Shown here one piece after another: positions 7,529 to 16,422 of a stretch of DNA of 64,000 bases. Source of the stretch: Paenibacillus_AR sp051594765 (GTDB taxonomy: Bacteria > Bacillota > Bacilli > Paenibacillales > NBRC-103111); NCBI RefSeq assembly GCF_051594765.1, contig NZ_JBPPGJ010000007.1, positions 1-64,000 on the forward strand, in the 5' to 3' direction. The notes under the pieces are model-generated. The model did no database searches and was not told where the DNA came from. It worked only from the letters and a program-made list of their open reading frames with translations. Numbering within the stretch: the first letter of the stretch is position 1; each line of letters begins with the position of its first letter. A program made the translations under genes and the position numbers.

Positions 7529-10500
7529 GTGGGCGGTTTTGTCCATTTGCATGTGCACAGTGAATACAGTCTGTTGGACGGAGCGGCGCGGATCGAAGAG
7601 CTGGCGTCCGAGGCGGCGCGGCTGGGGATGCCTGCGTTGGCGCTCACGGATCACGGGGTCATGTACGGCGCAGTGCCGTTCTACAAAGCCTGCGTGAAGC
7701 ACGGCGTCAAGCCGATCCTGGGCTGCGAGGTCTATATCACCGCGGGCTCCATGGCCGACAAGCTGTCTCGCCAGGAGCAGCGGATCTATCACTTGATTCT
7801 GCTGGCGAAGAATGAAGTAGGCTACCGCAATCTGATGGAACTGGTCTCTCAAGCCCATCTGCGCGGCTTCCACTATAAGCCCCGGATCGATTTCACCCTG
7901 CTGGCGGCTCATGCGGAGGGACTCGTCTGTTTGAGCTCCTGCCTGGGCGGAGAGATCTCTCAAGCGCTCCTGCAGGATCGGTACGAGGACGCGAAGCGCA
8001 TCGCACTGCGCTACAAGGAGCTGTTCGGTCCCGATTATTACCTGGAGCTTCAGGATCACGGCCTCTTGGAGCAGAAGAAGGTGAACCCGGGTATTCTCCA
8101 GCTGGCCCGGGAAACCGGCATCCGGACGGTGGTCACCAACGACGTGCATTATATCCGGCGGGAGGACCAGGAGGTACAGGACATTCTCGTCTGCATCGGC
8201 ACGGGGAAGACGGTGGAGGACGAGGAGCGGCTGAAGTTCCATACGGACCAGATGTACTTCAAGAGTGCGGAGGAGATGGCGGAACGGTTCGCTTATGTCC
8301 CGGAGGCTTGGGAGAGCACCCTGGAGATAGCGGAGAAGTGCACGCTGGAGCTGGATTTCGGACGCTCCATCCTGCCGGAGTTTGCACCCCTGCCGGAGGG
8401 CCTCGATGCAGCTGCCTATCTGGAGGAGCTGTGCCGGGCCGGCATGGCGGAGCGGTACGGGAACAAGCCGGAGTGGGGGCAGGAAGAGTACCGCCGTCAG
8501 GTGGAGGAGCGGCTGGCGTATGAGCTCCGCGTCATCGAGCGGATGGGATACTCCGATTACTTCCTGATCGTATGGGATTTCATCCGCTTCGCCCATGAGC
8601 ACGGCATCGCCACGGGACCGGGACGGGGCTCCTCTGCGGGCAGCCTGGTCGCCTACTCCCTGCGTATTACGGATGTGGACCCCATCCAATACAAGCTGCT
8701 CTTCGAACGGTTCCTGAATCCGGAGCGGGTCAGCATGCCCGATATCGATATCGACTTCAGCGACGAGCGCCGGGATGAGGTCATCGATTACGTGGTCCGC
8801 AAGTACGGCAAGGAACGGGTGGCTCAGATCATCACCTTCGGCACCATGGCGGCCAAGGCGGCGGTCCGGGACGTCGGGCGCGTGCTGAACCTGCCCTACG
8901 GGGACGTGGACAAGACGGCAAAGCTCATCCCGAACCAGCTGGGCATCTCCTTGGAGGAAGCGCTGCAGCTGTCACCGGAGCTGAAGGCTCATACTGTGCA
9001 GAATGCCAAGGTCTCCAAGCTGATGGAGCTGGCCCGCAAGGTGGAGGGGATGCCCCGGCACGCCTCGACCCATGCCGCCGGCGTCGTCATCTCGAAGGAG
9101 CCGCTAACTCGGTATGTGCCTTTGCAGGCAGGAACGGAGCAGACGGCCCTGACCCAGTTCACGATGGAGAATCTGGAGGCCGTCGGCCTTCTGAAGATGG
9201 ACTTCCTCGGTCTTAGGACTCTCTCCATTATCGAGCGGACCCAGGGCTGGATCCGGGAGGCGGAGGGAGCTCCGGTGGATTTCGGCCGGGTGCGGGATAA
9301 CGATCCCGTGACCTATGAGCTTCTCGGACGCGGCGATACCACGGGGGTGTTCCAGTTGGAGTCGCCCGGCATGCGCCGGGTGCTTAAGGAGCTGAAACCC
9401 ACCGATTTCGAGGATATGATCTCCGTTCTGGCCCTGTACCGCCCGGGTCCCATGGAGTTCATCCCGAAATTCATCGCGGGCAAGCACGGCACGATCCGGG
9501 TGGAGTATCCGCATCCCTCCCTGGAGCCCATTCTGGGAGACACCTACGGGATCATCGTCTACCAGGAGCAGATCATGCAGATCGCCTCCCGGATGGCGGG
9601 CTTCAGCTTGGGCGAGGCAGACCTGCTGCGGCGCGCCGTCAGCAAGAAGAAGCGGGAGGTGCTGGACCGGGAGCGGAAGCACTTCGTCGAAGGCAGCGTC
9701 CGGCAGGGATATTCGGAGGAGGACGCCAACCGGGTGTACGACATGATCGTCCGGTTCGCGGACTACGGCTTCCCCCGGGCTCATGCCACGGCTTATGGTG
9801 TTCTGGCGTTCCAGACGGCTTATCTGAAGGCCCACCATCCGGTTCCCTTCATGGCCGCCATGCTGACGGCCGTTATGGGCAGCCACCGGAAAGTGGCGGA
9901 ATACGTGGACGACTGCCGCCGCTTGGGAATGGAGGTCCTGCCTCCGGACGTGAATGAGAGCGGCGTAGTGTTTACGCCGGTGAAGAGACAACCGGAAGAG
10001 GCCGGCACCGATGCGGCGGGGCAGGGCTCCCGGGGCCGGATCCGTTTCGGCCTGGCCGCCATCAAGAACGTGGGCACTCAAGCTATCGAATCCATTATGA
10101 AGGAGCGGGCGGACGGCGGCCCCTTCGAGAATCTGCTGGACTTCTGCCGCAGGGTGGACCTGCGGGTCTGCAACAAGCGGGTCATCGAGTCCCTGATCCA
10201 GGCCGGAGCATTCGATTCCATGCAGGGGCACCGGGCCCAGCTCCTGGCCATGCTGGACGAGACCGTGGAAGCGGCGCTCAAGTGGAAGAAGGAGCGGGAG
10301 GACCTCCAGCTGCACCTCTTCGGCTTCACGGAGGAGGTCAATTGGCGGATCGACTACCCGGATATCCGCCCGTACTCTCAGGGCCAGCAGCTGGAGCTGG
10401 AGCGGGAGTTATTGGGGCTCTACCTCTCCGGCCATCCGCTGGATGCCTATGAAGAGCTCCTGGCGCCGCTGGAACCGGTCCCGCTCCACGAGCTGGCGGA

Positions 10501-11239
10501 GCATCCCGACGGCAGTGAGGTGATGTCTGCGGGCAGGGTGGTGGCCCTGAAGACGATCACCACCAAGAAGGGCCAGACCATGGCCTTCGCCGAGGTGGAG
10601 GACCGGATCGAGCGGGTGGAGCTGGTGCTCTTCCCGGAGAGCTGGAAGCGGTATAGCTCCCACATGGAGAAGGGCAGCTTGGTGCTGGTCCGGGCCAAGC
10701 TGCAGCATCAGGATGAGGAGGAGCCTGCCAAGCTCCTCGCCGAGCACGTGGTGCCGCTGCACGAGGGCTTCGACCCGGCGCCCTTCGTGCGCTGGCGGCA
10801 GGCGGCGGCGGGGGCCAAGCCCCAGCGGGCCTCCGGCGGCGCGAGGCCGGGCCAGGCCGGCCGCCCGGCAGCTGGCGCCCCGGCGGCGCAGGGCCGCGCA
10901 CGCCCCGCCGCAGCGGCAGGGAGGCCCGCCGCAGCGTCGGCGCCCGCGGCCCAGGCTCCCGGCGGCTCTGCGGCCCGCACGGCCGCTGCTGCAGGCCCGG
11001 CGCCCGCGGCCCGGCAGCGCCTCTTCATCAAGATCGGCGAGCAGGAGGAGCAAGCCGGCGTGCTGCCCCGCCTCCAGGCGCTCTTGAAGATGAGCCCGGG
11101 GCCACTCCAGACGGTACTCTTCTATGAGCGGGGCCAGCGCACACTTGCCCTGAGCGAGCAATACAACGTCAAGCCGAACCCCGAGCTTCTGAAACGGATC
11201 GAGCAGCTTCTCGGTCCCGGCTCGGCTAAAGTGAAATAA
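7529..11239 (+). CDS. dnaE: DNA polymerase III subunit alpha (DnaE)
   Basis: 1236 aa, GTG start at 7529 with AGGAGGA upstream. The N-terminal PHP domain begins with HLHVHSEYSLLDG. The polymerase palm carries the acidic motif MPDIDIDFSDERRDEV (about residues 405-420). Helix-hairpin-helix and OB-fold regions follow, and then a C-terminal domain. The replisome polymerase extends primers; in Firmicutes DnaE works alongside PolC. It is about 120 residues longer than the usual 1,110 or so. The excess is largely an Ala/Pro/Gly/Arg-rich linker at about residues 1088-1162 (10790-11018) between the OB fold and the C-terminal domain. Identity is certain. Confidence 0.98.
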   Translation: MGGFVHLHVHSEYSLLDGAARIEELASEAARLGMPALALTDHGVMYGAVPFYKACVKHGVKPILGCEVYITAGSMADKLSRQEQRIYHLILLAKNEVGYRNLMELVSQAHLRGFHYKPRIDFTLLAAHAEGLVCLSSCLGGEISQALLQDRYEDAKRIALRYKELFGPDYYLELQDHGLLEQKKVNPGILQLARETGIRTVVTNDVHYIRREDQEVQDILVCIGTGKTVEDEERLKFHTDQMYFKSAEEMAERFAYVPEAWESTLEIAEKCTLELDFGRSILPEFAPLPEGLDAAAYLEELCRAGMAERYGNKPEWGQEEYRRQVEERLAYELRVIERMGYSDYFLIVWDFIRFAHEHGIATGPGRGSSAGSLVAYSLRITDVDPIQYKLLFERFLNPERVSMPDIDIDFSDERRDEVIDYVVRKYGKERVAQIITFGTMAAKAAVRDVGRVLNLPYGDVDKTAKLIPNQLGISLEEALQLSPELKAHTVQNAKVSKLMELARKVEGMPRHASTHAAGVVISKEPLTRYVPLQAGTEQTALTQFTMENLEAVGLLKMDFLGLRTLSIIERTQGWIREAEGAPVDFGRVRDNDPVTYELLGRGDTTGVFQLESPGMRRVLKELKPTDFEDMISVLALYRPGPMEFIPKFIAGKHGTIRVEYPHPSLEPILGDTYGIIVYQEQIMQIASRMAGFSLGEADLLRRAVSKKKREVLDRERKHFVEGSVRQGYSEEDANRVYDMIVRFADYGFPRAHATAYGVLAFQTAYLKAHHPVPFMAAMLTAVMGSHRKVAEYVDDCRRLGMEVLPPDVNESGVVFTPVKRQPEEAGTDAAGQGSRGRIRFGLAAIKNVGTQAIESIMKERADGGPFENLLDFCRRVDLRVCNKRVIESLIQAGAFDSMQGHRAQLLAMLDETVEAALKWKKEREDLQLHLFGFTEEVNWRIDYPDIRPYSQGQQLELERELLGLYLSGHPLDAYEELLAPLEPVPLHELAEHPDGSEVMSAGRVVALKTITTKKGQTMAFAEVEDRIERVELVLFPESWKRYSSHMEKGSLVLVRAKLQHQDEEEPAKLLAEHVVPLHEGFDPAPFVRWRQAAAGAKPQRASGGARPGQAGRPAAGAPAAQGRARPAAAAGRPAAASAPAAQAPGGSAARTAAAAGPAPAARQRLFIKIGEQEEQAGVLPRLQALLKMSPGPLQTVLFYERGQRTLALSEQYNVKPNPELLKRIEQLLGPGSAKVK

Positions 11240-11273
11240 ACCCGAAACCTCCCGCATACATTTATATCCTAAA

Positions 11274-11311
11274 GAGCCTCACCGCCCGACAGCTTGTCCG
11301 GCGGGAGGCTC
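11274..11311 (+). terminator. Hairpin after dnaE, possible terminator
   Basis: GAGCCTC pairs with GAGGCTC around an inner CCGCC/GGCGG stem. No T-run follows, so it may be a processing or stability element in a dnaE-pgpA transcript and not a true terminator. Confidence 0.4.
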
Positions 11312-11336
11312 CATCGGGATAGGGGAGGTTTTTGTC

Positions 11337-11825
11337 ATGACGGAACGCCATATTATCGAAACCCTGGAAGCGCGCGGCGTGCGGATTCCACAGATTGCGG
11401 AGATCGTCTATCGGCTCCAGCTGCCCTATAATCCGGAGCTCACCATGGAGGAATGCGAGGAGAGCGTGCGCGAGGTGCTGAAGAAGCGGGAAGTCCAGTT
11501 CACCCTGTACACCGGCATCGCCCTCGACCAGCTGGCGGAACGCAAGCTGCTGCCGGAGCCCCTGCAGTCCATTCTGGAGGCGGATGAGCCGCTCTACGGC
11601 GTAGACGAGACCGTGGCCCTCGGCATCATCCATGTGTACGGCATGATCGGCCTGACCAGCTTCGGCTACCTGGACAAGGAGAAGAGCGGGATCATCCGTC
11701 AGCTGAACGACGATAAGAACGGAATCCACGTATTTCTGGACGACCTGGTCGCCGGCTTGGCGGCGGCCGCCAGCGCCCGGATCGCCCATCAGAACAAGAA
11801 CGTGCGCAAGTACTTGGAGAGCTAA
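11337..11825 (+). CDS. Phosphatidylglycerophosphatase A family protein (YutG-like)
   Basis: 162 aa with GGGGAGG eight bases before the ATG. It belongs to the PgpA/YutG family: an N-terminal helical cap, then the conserved Asp/Glu-rich core (YGVDETVALGIIHVYG, about residues 82-97), GLTSFGYLDKEKSG, and the acidic DKNGIHVFLDDLVAGL segment near 130-145 followed by an Ala-rich helix. PgpA enzymes remove the phosphate from phosphatidylglycerophosphate. The Bacillus-type short form lacks several membrane helices, so its exact substrate is less certain. It lies alone between dnaE and the acc genes. Confidence 0.8.
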   Translation: MTERHIIETLEARGVRIPQIAEIVYRLQLPYNPELTMEECEESVREVLKKREVQFTLYTGIALDQLAERKLLPEPLQSILEADEPLYGVDETVALGIIHVYGMIGLTSFGYLDKEKSGIIRQLNDDKNGIHVFLDDLVAGLAAAASARIAHQNKNVRKYLES

Positions 11826-11992
11826 CCATCGGGGAAGAACCGTCCGGAATTAGGTGCCGAATGGCCGTCCACTCTGTTGCGGGTACAGGTCCTCTGTGAT
11901 ATCATCCATTATATGGCCTAAAATGAGCATCTTGTGTTTCGACAACTGTTTTTCATCCTTTCATATGAAAAACGCCCAGGAGGACCCATTGC

Positions 11993-12190
11993 ATGTGGAC
12001 GGTAATCTATATTGCTCCGACCGAGAAGATTGCGGACCGGATCAAGACGAAGCTCACAGAGGAAGGATTTCTCGTACAAGTCCGTTCCATCAACTTGACC
12101 AAGAACCAGTATGAGATTCTGGTCCCCGAAGGCGAGCTGCAGGATGTGCAGGAAGTGCTGAACTCGATTCTGCCCCAACGCGATTATTGA
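11993..12190 (+). CDS. Conserved small protein of unknown function
   Basis: 65 aa, with AGGAGG ten bases before the ATG. The sequence reads as a compact alpha-beta protein (WTVIYIAPTEKIADRI, then a strand-helix with NQYEILVPEGELQDVQEVL), resembling small putative signal-transducing domains of about 70 aa. I do not assign it to a named family. It sits 91 bases before accD in the same direction. A plausible promoter precedes it (TTGCGG, 17 bp, TATCAT near 11878-11906). Confidence 0.7.
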   Translation: MWTVIYIAPTEKIADRIKTKLTEEGFLVQVRSINLTKNQYEILVPEGELQDVQEVLNSILPQRDY

Positions 12191-12281
12191 GAATAAGACC
12201 GTCCAACCCTAACATAGGCGGCGGTTTAATCGTCTCCCGGCTTGCGGTTTTCGGTGATATCAGCCCTGGTGAGGTGTAACT

Positions 12282-13151
12282 GTGTTAAAGGATATCTTTC
12301 AGAAGAAAAGAAAATACGCCACCATCCCTTCGGAAAAGACGAAGCGGGAAATTCCCGAAGGGCTTATGAACAAGTGCGGCAAATGCGGGAAGATTCAAAC
12401 CTCCATCGAATTGGAAAAGAATCTGAAGGTGTGCACGAGCTGCGGCCACCACTTCATCCTGAATGCATACGAGCGAATCCAGCTCGTGCTGGATGAGGGC
12501 CGGCTGTTCGAATATGACAGTGAGATGACGGCGGAGGACCCGTTGGGATTCCCCGGCTACAAGGACAAGCTGGCTGCGGCCGTCGAGAAGACGGGACTGA
12601 AGGAAGCCATCGTTACCGGCGAGGGTACCATCGGAGGCTTTCCTGTGGTGATCGGCGTCATGACCTTTGAATTTTTCGGAGGCTCCATGGGTGCCGTCGT
12701 CGGCGAGAAGATCGTACGTGCCGTGGAATCGGCCATCCAGAAGAACTATCCGCTCATCCTGTTCTCCACCTCCGGGGGAGCCCGGATGCAGGAGAGCCTG
12801 ATGTCGCTTATGCAGATGGCCAAGACCAGCGCGGCGCTGGCCAAGCTGGCCGAGAAGGGCGGACTGTACATCTCCTTCCTGACGGATCCGACTTATGGAG
12901 GCGTTACCGCCAGCTTCGCCATGCTGGGGGACATCATCCTGGCCGAGCCCGGAGCGAACATCGGGTTCGCGGGCAAGCGCGTCATTGAGCAGACCATCCG
13001 CCAGAAGCTGCCGGATAATTTCCAGACCTCGGAGTTCAATCTGGAGCATGGTCAGATCGATATGGTCGTGCACCGCAAGGAGCTGCGTTCCACGCTGATC
13101 AAGCTTTTGGACATGCATTCGCAGAAGGGTGGGGTTGCAGTTGGCCGGTGA
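12282..13151 (+). CDS. accD: Acetyl-CoA carboxylase carboxyltransferase subunit beta
   Basis: 289 aa, GTG start at 12282. The N-terminal zinc ribbon is intact: CGKCGK near residue 31 and CTSCGHH near residue 50. The crotonase-like carboxyltransferase core follows (FSTSGGARMQESLMSLMQMA). With AccA it transfers the carboxyl group from carboxybiotin to acetyl-CoA, making malonyl-CoA for fatty acid synthesis. Its end overlaps the accA start by 11 bases, so the subunits are made in step. The genes for AccB/AccC are not in the window. Confidence 0.97.
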   Translation: MLKDIFQKKRKYATIPSEKTKREIPEGLMNKCGKCGKIQTSIELEKNLKVCTSCGHHFILNAYERIQLVLDEGRLFEYDSEMTAEDPLGFPGYKDKLAAAVEKTGLKEAIVTGEGTIGGFPVVIGVMTFEFFGGSMGAVVGEKIVRAVESAIQKNYPLILFSTSGGARMQESLMSLMQMAKTSAALAKLAEKGGLYISFLTDPTYGGVTASFAMLGDIILAEPGANIGFAGKRVIEQTIRQKLPDNFQTSEFNLEHGQIDMVVHRKELRSTLIKLLDMHSQKGGVAVGR

Positions 13152-14106
13152 GTTGCCTTTTGAGCAGCCTCTCGCGGAGCTGCGCGGCAAGATCGAGGAA
13201 TTGAAGAAATTCGGACAGGAGAAGGGCATCGACTTCACCGACGAGATCCAGCGTATGGAGGAGAAGTACCTTCGGCTGTCCGAGGAGATGTATGCGGAGG
13301 TTAAGGTCCATCAGAAAATTCAGATCGTCAAGACGCCCCAGCGGCCCACGACGATCGATTACATCCAGAACATATTCACCGACTTCATCGAGCTTCATGG
13401 CGACCGTCTCTTCGGCGACGATCTGGCCATAGTCGGCGGACTGGCCAAGCTGAACGGCGTTCCCGTAACGGTCGTCGGCCACCAGAAGGGCAAGGATACG
13501 AAGGACAACATCGCCCGGAACTTCGGTATGCCCCACCCGGAGGGCTTCCGTAAGGCGCTTCGGCTCATGAGGCAAGCGGACAAATTCCGCCGTCCGATCA
13601 TCACGCTAATTGACGTGACGGGAGCTTATCCCGGAGCAGCGGCGGAGGAACGGGGCCAATCGGAGGCCATCGCCCGCAACCTGCTGGAGATGTCCACCAT
13701 GCGGGTTCCGATCATCTGCGTGGTCATCGGCGAGGGTGGCAGCGGAGGAGCCTTGGCATTGGGCGTGGGCAACCGCGTTCTCATGCTGGAGCACTCCATC
13801 TACTCCGTCATCTCTCCGGAGGGAGCCGCCTCGATTCTCTTCAAGGACTCCAGCAAGGCGCCGCAAGCGGCAGAGGCGATGAAGATTACGGCCCAGGACA
13901 TCCTGAGCCTCGGATTGATCGACGATATCGTGCCCGAGCCGACCGGGGGCGCCCATAAGAACCTGGAGCAGCAGGCCGAGACGCTGAAGACCTACCTGTG
14001 GAAGCACCTGGAGGAGCTGATGAAGCTCTCCGACGAGGAGCTGCGCGAGGGACGGTATCAGAAGTTTCGATCATTTGGCAAATATCGCTTATATCAGCCG
14101 GTTTGA
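13141..14106 (+). CDS. accA: Acetyl-CoA carboxylase carboxyltransferase subunit alpha
   Basis: 321 aa from the TTG at 13141, which gives MAGELPFEQPLAELRGKI, the family N-terminus, with GGGTGGGG six bases upstream. A GTG at 13129 would add four residues. The core has DRLFGDDLAIVGG, FGMPHPEGFRKALRLM and the oxyanion-hole glycine stretch GEGGSGGALALGVGN. It is the partner of AccD in the carboxyltransferase half-reaction. The start lies inside the accD coding region, as expected for coupled subunits. It is followed by a hairpin and a 220-base gap before pyk. Confidence 0.97.
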   Translation: MAGELPFEQPLAELRGKIEELKKFGQEKGIDFTDEIQRMEEKYLRLSEEMYAEVKVHQKIQIVKTPQRPTTIDYIQNIFTDFIELHGDRLFGDDLAIVGGLAKLNGVPVTVVGHQKGKDTKDNIARNFGMPHPEGFRKALRLMRQADKFRRPIITLIDVTGAYPGAAAEERGQSEAIARNLLEMSTMRVPIICVVIGEGGSGGALALGVGNRVLMLEHSIYSVISPEGAASILFKDSSKAPQAAEAMKITAQDILSLGLIDDIVPEPTGGAHKNLEQQAETLKTYLWKHLEELMKLSDEELREGRYQKFRSFGKYRLYQPV

Positions 14107-14112
14107 TGGGGA

Positions 14113-14140
14113 ATCCTATGACAAAAGTCATAGGATCTTC
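14113..14140 (+). terminator. Probable terminator of the acc operon
   Basis: A perfect 10-bp stem ATCCTATGAC-AAAA-GTCATAGGAT lies 7 bases after the accA stop. The 3' side continues CTTCCTTG, so the T-tract is weak. Confidence 0.55.
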
Positions 14141-14326
14141 CTTGTGTATGATGGTATTTTTGATGTGTTTGAAATCCGTAGCGTATTGTGCCGAACGGTG
14201 TCATATGGTACGGTTTCATAGATGAATAGCGCAGAATCGGACGAGAAAGCCGCACAGGTTTTACTGCCCCCGCTTCTGTCAACCCATGTACAAGCTATAC
14301 GCGAATCTTAGGAGGATAAGGAAACC

Positions 14327-16081
14327 ATGCGCAAAACAAAAATCGTCTGTACCATCGGCCCGGCCAGCGAATCCCTCGAGAATCTCAAGAAGCTGATCCA
14401 TGCCGGCATGAACGTATGCCGCTTGAACTTCTCCCACGGCGACTTCGAAGAGCACGGCAACCGCATCAAGAACATCCGCCAGGCTGTGAAGGAAACCGGC
14501 AAGAACGTAGCGATCCTGCTGGATACCAAAGGTCCGGAGATCCGTACCGGCAAGCTGAAGGAAGAGCCGATCGAGCTGGTGCAGGACGAGACCCTCGTAT
14601 TGACCACCGAAGAAATCCTGGGCGATAAGAACCGCATCTCCATTACATACAAGGAACTGCCGCGCGACGTACAGGTGGGCTCCACCATCCTGATCGACGA
14701 CGGCTTGATCGGTCTGACCGTAACCGACGTACAAGGCACCGAGATCGTAACCCGCATCGTGAACGGCGGCACCATCAAGAGCAAGAAAGGTGTCAATGTG
14801 CCGGGCGTTAAGATCTCCCTGCCGGGCATCACCGAGAAGGATGCCAACGACATCGTATTCGGCATCGAGCAAGGCGTGGACTTCATCGCGGCTTCCTTCG
14901 TCCGCAAAGCCAGCGACGTGCTGGAAATCCGCGAGCTGCTTGAGAAGCACAACGCAAACTATATCCAGATCATCTCCAAGATCGAGAACCAGGAAGGCGT
15001 AGACAACCTGGACGAGATTCTGGAAGTATCCGACGGCTTGATGGTTGCCCGCGGCGACCTGGGCGTCGAGATTCCGGCCGAGGAAGTTCCGCTGGTACAG
15101 AAGTCCATGATCAAGAAGTGCAACCGTGCCGGCAAGCCGGTTATCACAGCAACCCAGATGCTGGACTCCATGCAGCGCAACCCGCGTCCGACCCGTGCGG
15201 AAGCAAGCGACGTGGCCAACGCCATCTTCGACGGCACCGACGCCATCATGCTGTCCGGTGAAACCGCCGCCGGCAAGTACCCGCTGGAATCCGTACAGAC
15301 CATGTCCCGCATCGCAGAGCGTGCCGAATCCGCTCTGGAATACCGGGAGATCTTCCTGAAGCAATCCCAGTCCCAGCAGACCTCCGTCACTGAGGCTATC
15401 AGCCAAGCGGTTGCCAACTCTGCGCTGGACCTGAACGCTAAGGCGATCGTGACCTCCACCGAGAGCGGCTACACCGCCCGGATGGTATCCAAGTATCGTC
15501 CGAAGGCGCCGATCATTGCGGTTACGCCGAATGAGCAAGTGATCCGCCGGTTGGCACTGATCTGGGGCGTCATCCCGGTGCTGGGCCAAGAAGCCGCCAA
15601 CACCGACGCTTTGATCGAGCAAGCCATCGACAGCAGCGTTAATGCAGGCTATGTGAACCTGGGCGACCTGGTCGTCATCACCGCAGGCGTGCCGGTGGGC
15701 CGTTCCGGCACCACCAACCTGATCAAGGTTCACCATGTCGGCGAGCTGATCGCCAAGGGCCAAGGTATCGGCACTCAGACCGCTACAGGCAAAGTGGTAA
15801 CAGCTCGTACGCCGGAGGAAGCCCTGGCCAAGACTACCGAGGGCTGCATCCTGGTTACCGTCACCACAGATAAGGAATATATGCCCGCATTCGAGCGTGC
15901 CGGCGCCGTCATCACCGAAGTGGGCGGGATCACCTCTCACGCGGCGGTTGTAGGCCTGTCCTTGGGCATTCCGGTCATCGTCGGCGTGGAGGGTGCACTC
16001 TCCAAGCTGAGCGACGGTATGGACGCCTCCGTATACGCAGAGCTCGGCGTCATCTACTCCGGCAAACAAAGCGTGATGTAA
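14327..16081 (+). CDS. pyk: Pyruvate kinase
   Basis: 584 aa, AGGAGG upstream. It converts phosphoenolpyruvate and ADP to pyruvate and ATP in glycolysis. The barrel begins KTKIVCTIGPAS; KGPEIRTG, VARGDLGVEIP and the signature FDGTDAIMLSGETA are all present. Residues about 480-584 are the extra C-terminal domain of Bacillus-type enzymes, homologous to the PEP-utilising domain, with GGITSHAAVVGLS. Codon use is more biased than in neighbours (CGT/CGC, GGC, GTA), fitting high expression. pfkA, its usual upstream partner in Bacillus, is absent here. Confidence 0.98.
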   Translation: MRKTKIVCTIGPASESLENLKKLIHAGMNVCRLNFSHGDFEEHGNRIKNIRQAVKETGKNVAILLDTKGPEIRTGKLKEEPIELVQDETLVLTTEEILGDKNRISITYKELPRDVQVGSTILIDDGLIGLTVTDVQGTEIVTRIVNGGTIKSKKGVNVPGVKISLPGITEKDANDIVFGIEQGVDFIAASFVRKASDVLEIRELLEKHNANYIQIISKIENQEGVDNLDEILEVSDGLMVARGDLGVEIPAEEVPLVQKSMIKKCNRAGKPVITATQMLDSMQRNPRPTRAEASDVANAIFDGTDAIMLSGETAAGKYPLESVQTMSRIAERAESALEYREIFLKQSQSQQTSVTEAISQAVANSALDLNAKAIVTSTESGYTARMVSKYRPKAPIIAVTPNEQVIRRLALIWGVIPVLGQEAANTDALIEQAIDSSVNAGYVNLGDLVVITAGVPVGRSGTTNLIKVHHVGELIAKGQGIGTQTATGKVVTARTPEEALAKTTEGCILVTVTTDKEYMPAFERAGAVITEVGGITSHAAVVGLSLGIPVIVGVEGALSKLSDGMDASVYAELGVIYSGKQSVM

Positions 16082-16090
16082 GAAAAATGA

Positions 16091-16126
16091 AGCCCCGACC
16101 ATTCCCTGGTCGGGGCTTTATTTTTG
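16091..16126 (+). terminator. Terminator of pyk
   Basis: AGCCCCGACC-ATTCCCT-GGTCGGGGCT followed by TTATTTTTG. Confidence 0.95.
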
Positions 16127-16160
16127 TATAAGAACGCCCCAGGTAGATTAGGGATTCCTT

Positions 16161-16420
16161 AGCAATCAAAGGCACAAATGCCTTTGGTTGCTACCGGATT
16201 AACGTAAAGTCCGAAATCAACGGCAAATCTGCCGCTTGTTACCACGTAGAAGGTAGCAAGGGGATACTCATTCACAATCAAAGGCAGAAATGCCTTTCAT
16301 CGAGACTGATGAAGGGGAACATGATCAGCCAAAGGAAAATGTGCCGTTGATCCAGACGGAAGGGGGACGGCCAGCCCTAATGGAGCGCCTTTAGTCACCA
16401 ACGGCTGAGCCGGTGGCAAT
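16161..16420. repeat. Field of degenerate short palindromic repeats
   Basis: This 340-base gap between the pyk terminator and the minus-strand gene ending at 16423 has no gene. It holds about five related imperfect hairpins. The best is 16161-16192 (AGCAATCAAAGGCA, loop CAAA, TGCCTTTGGTTGCT). Others are at 16215-16240 (core AACGGCA-AATC-TGCCG), 16274-16300 (ATCAAAGGCA-GAAA-TGCCTTT), a decayed copy near 16332-16358 and CACCAACGGCTGAGCCGGTGGC near 16396-16417. Spacing is irregular, about 40-60 bases. The shared core is an A/T-flanked AAAGGCA...TGCCTTT. Confidence 0.65.
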
Positions 16421-16422
16421 CT

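Noticed and set aside
11854..12114. 86-codon frame overlapping the 65-aa gene before accD
   Set aside because: It crosses a promoter-like region and has no ribosome site; the 65-aa frame has AGGAGG and a compact protein-like sequence.
14140..14326. Remnant of pfkA between accA and pyk
   Set aside because: No frame in this gap resembles phosphofructokinase; it holds only a hairpin and the pyk leader.
16161..16420. CRISPR-like array
   Set aside because: The units differ in sequence and spacing and no cas gene is near; they are palindromic, degenerate elements.
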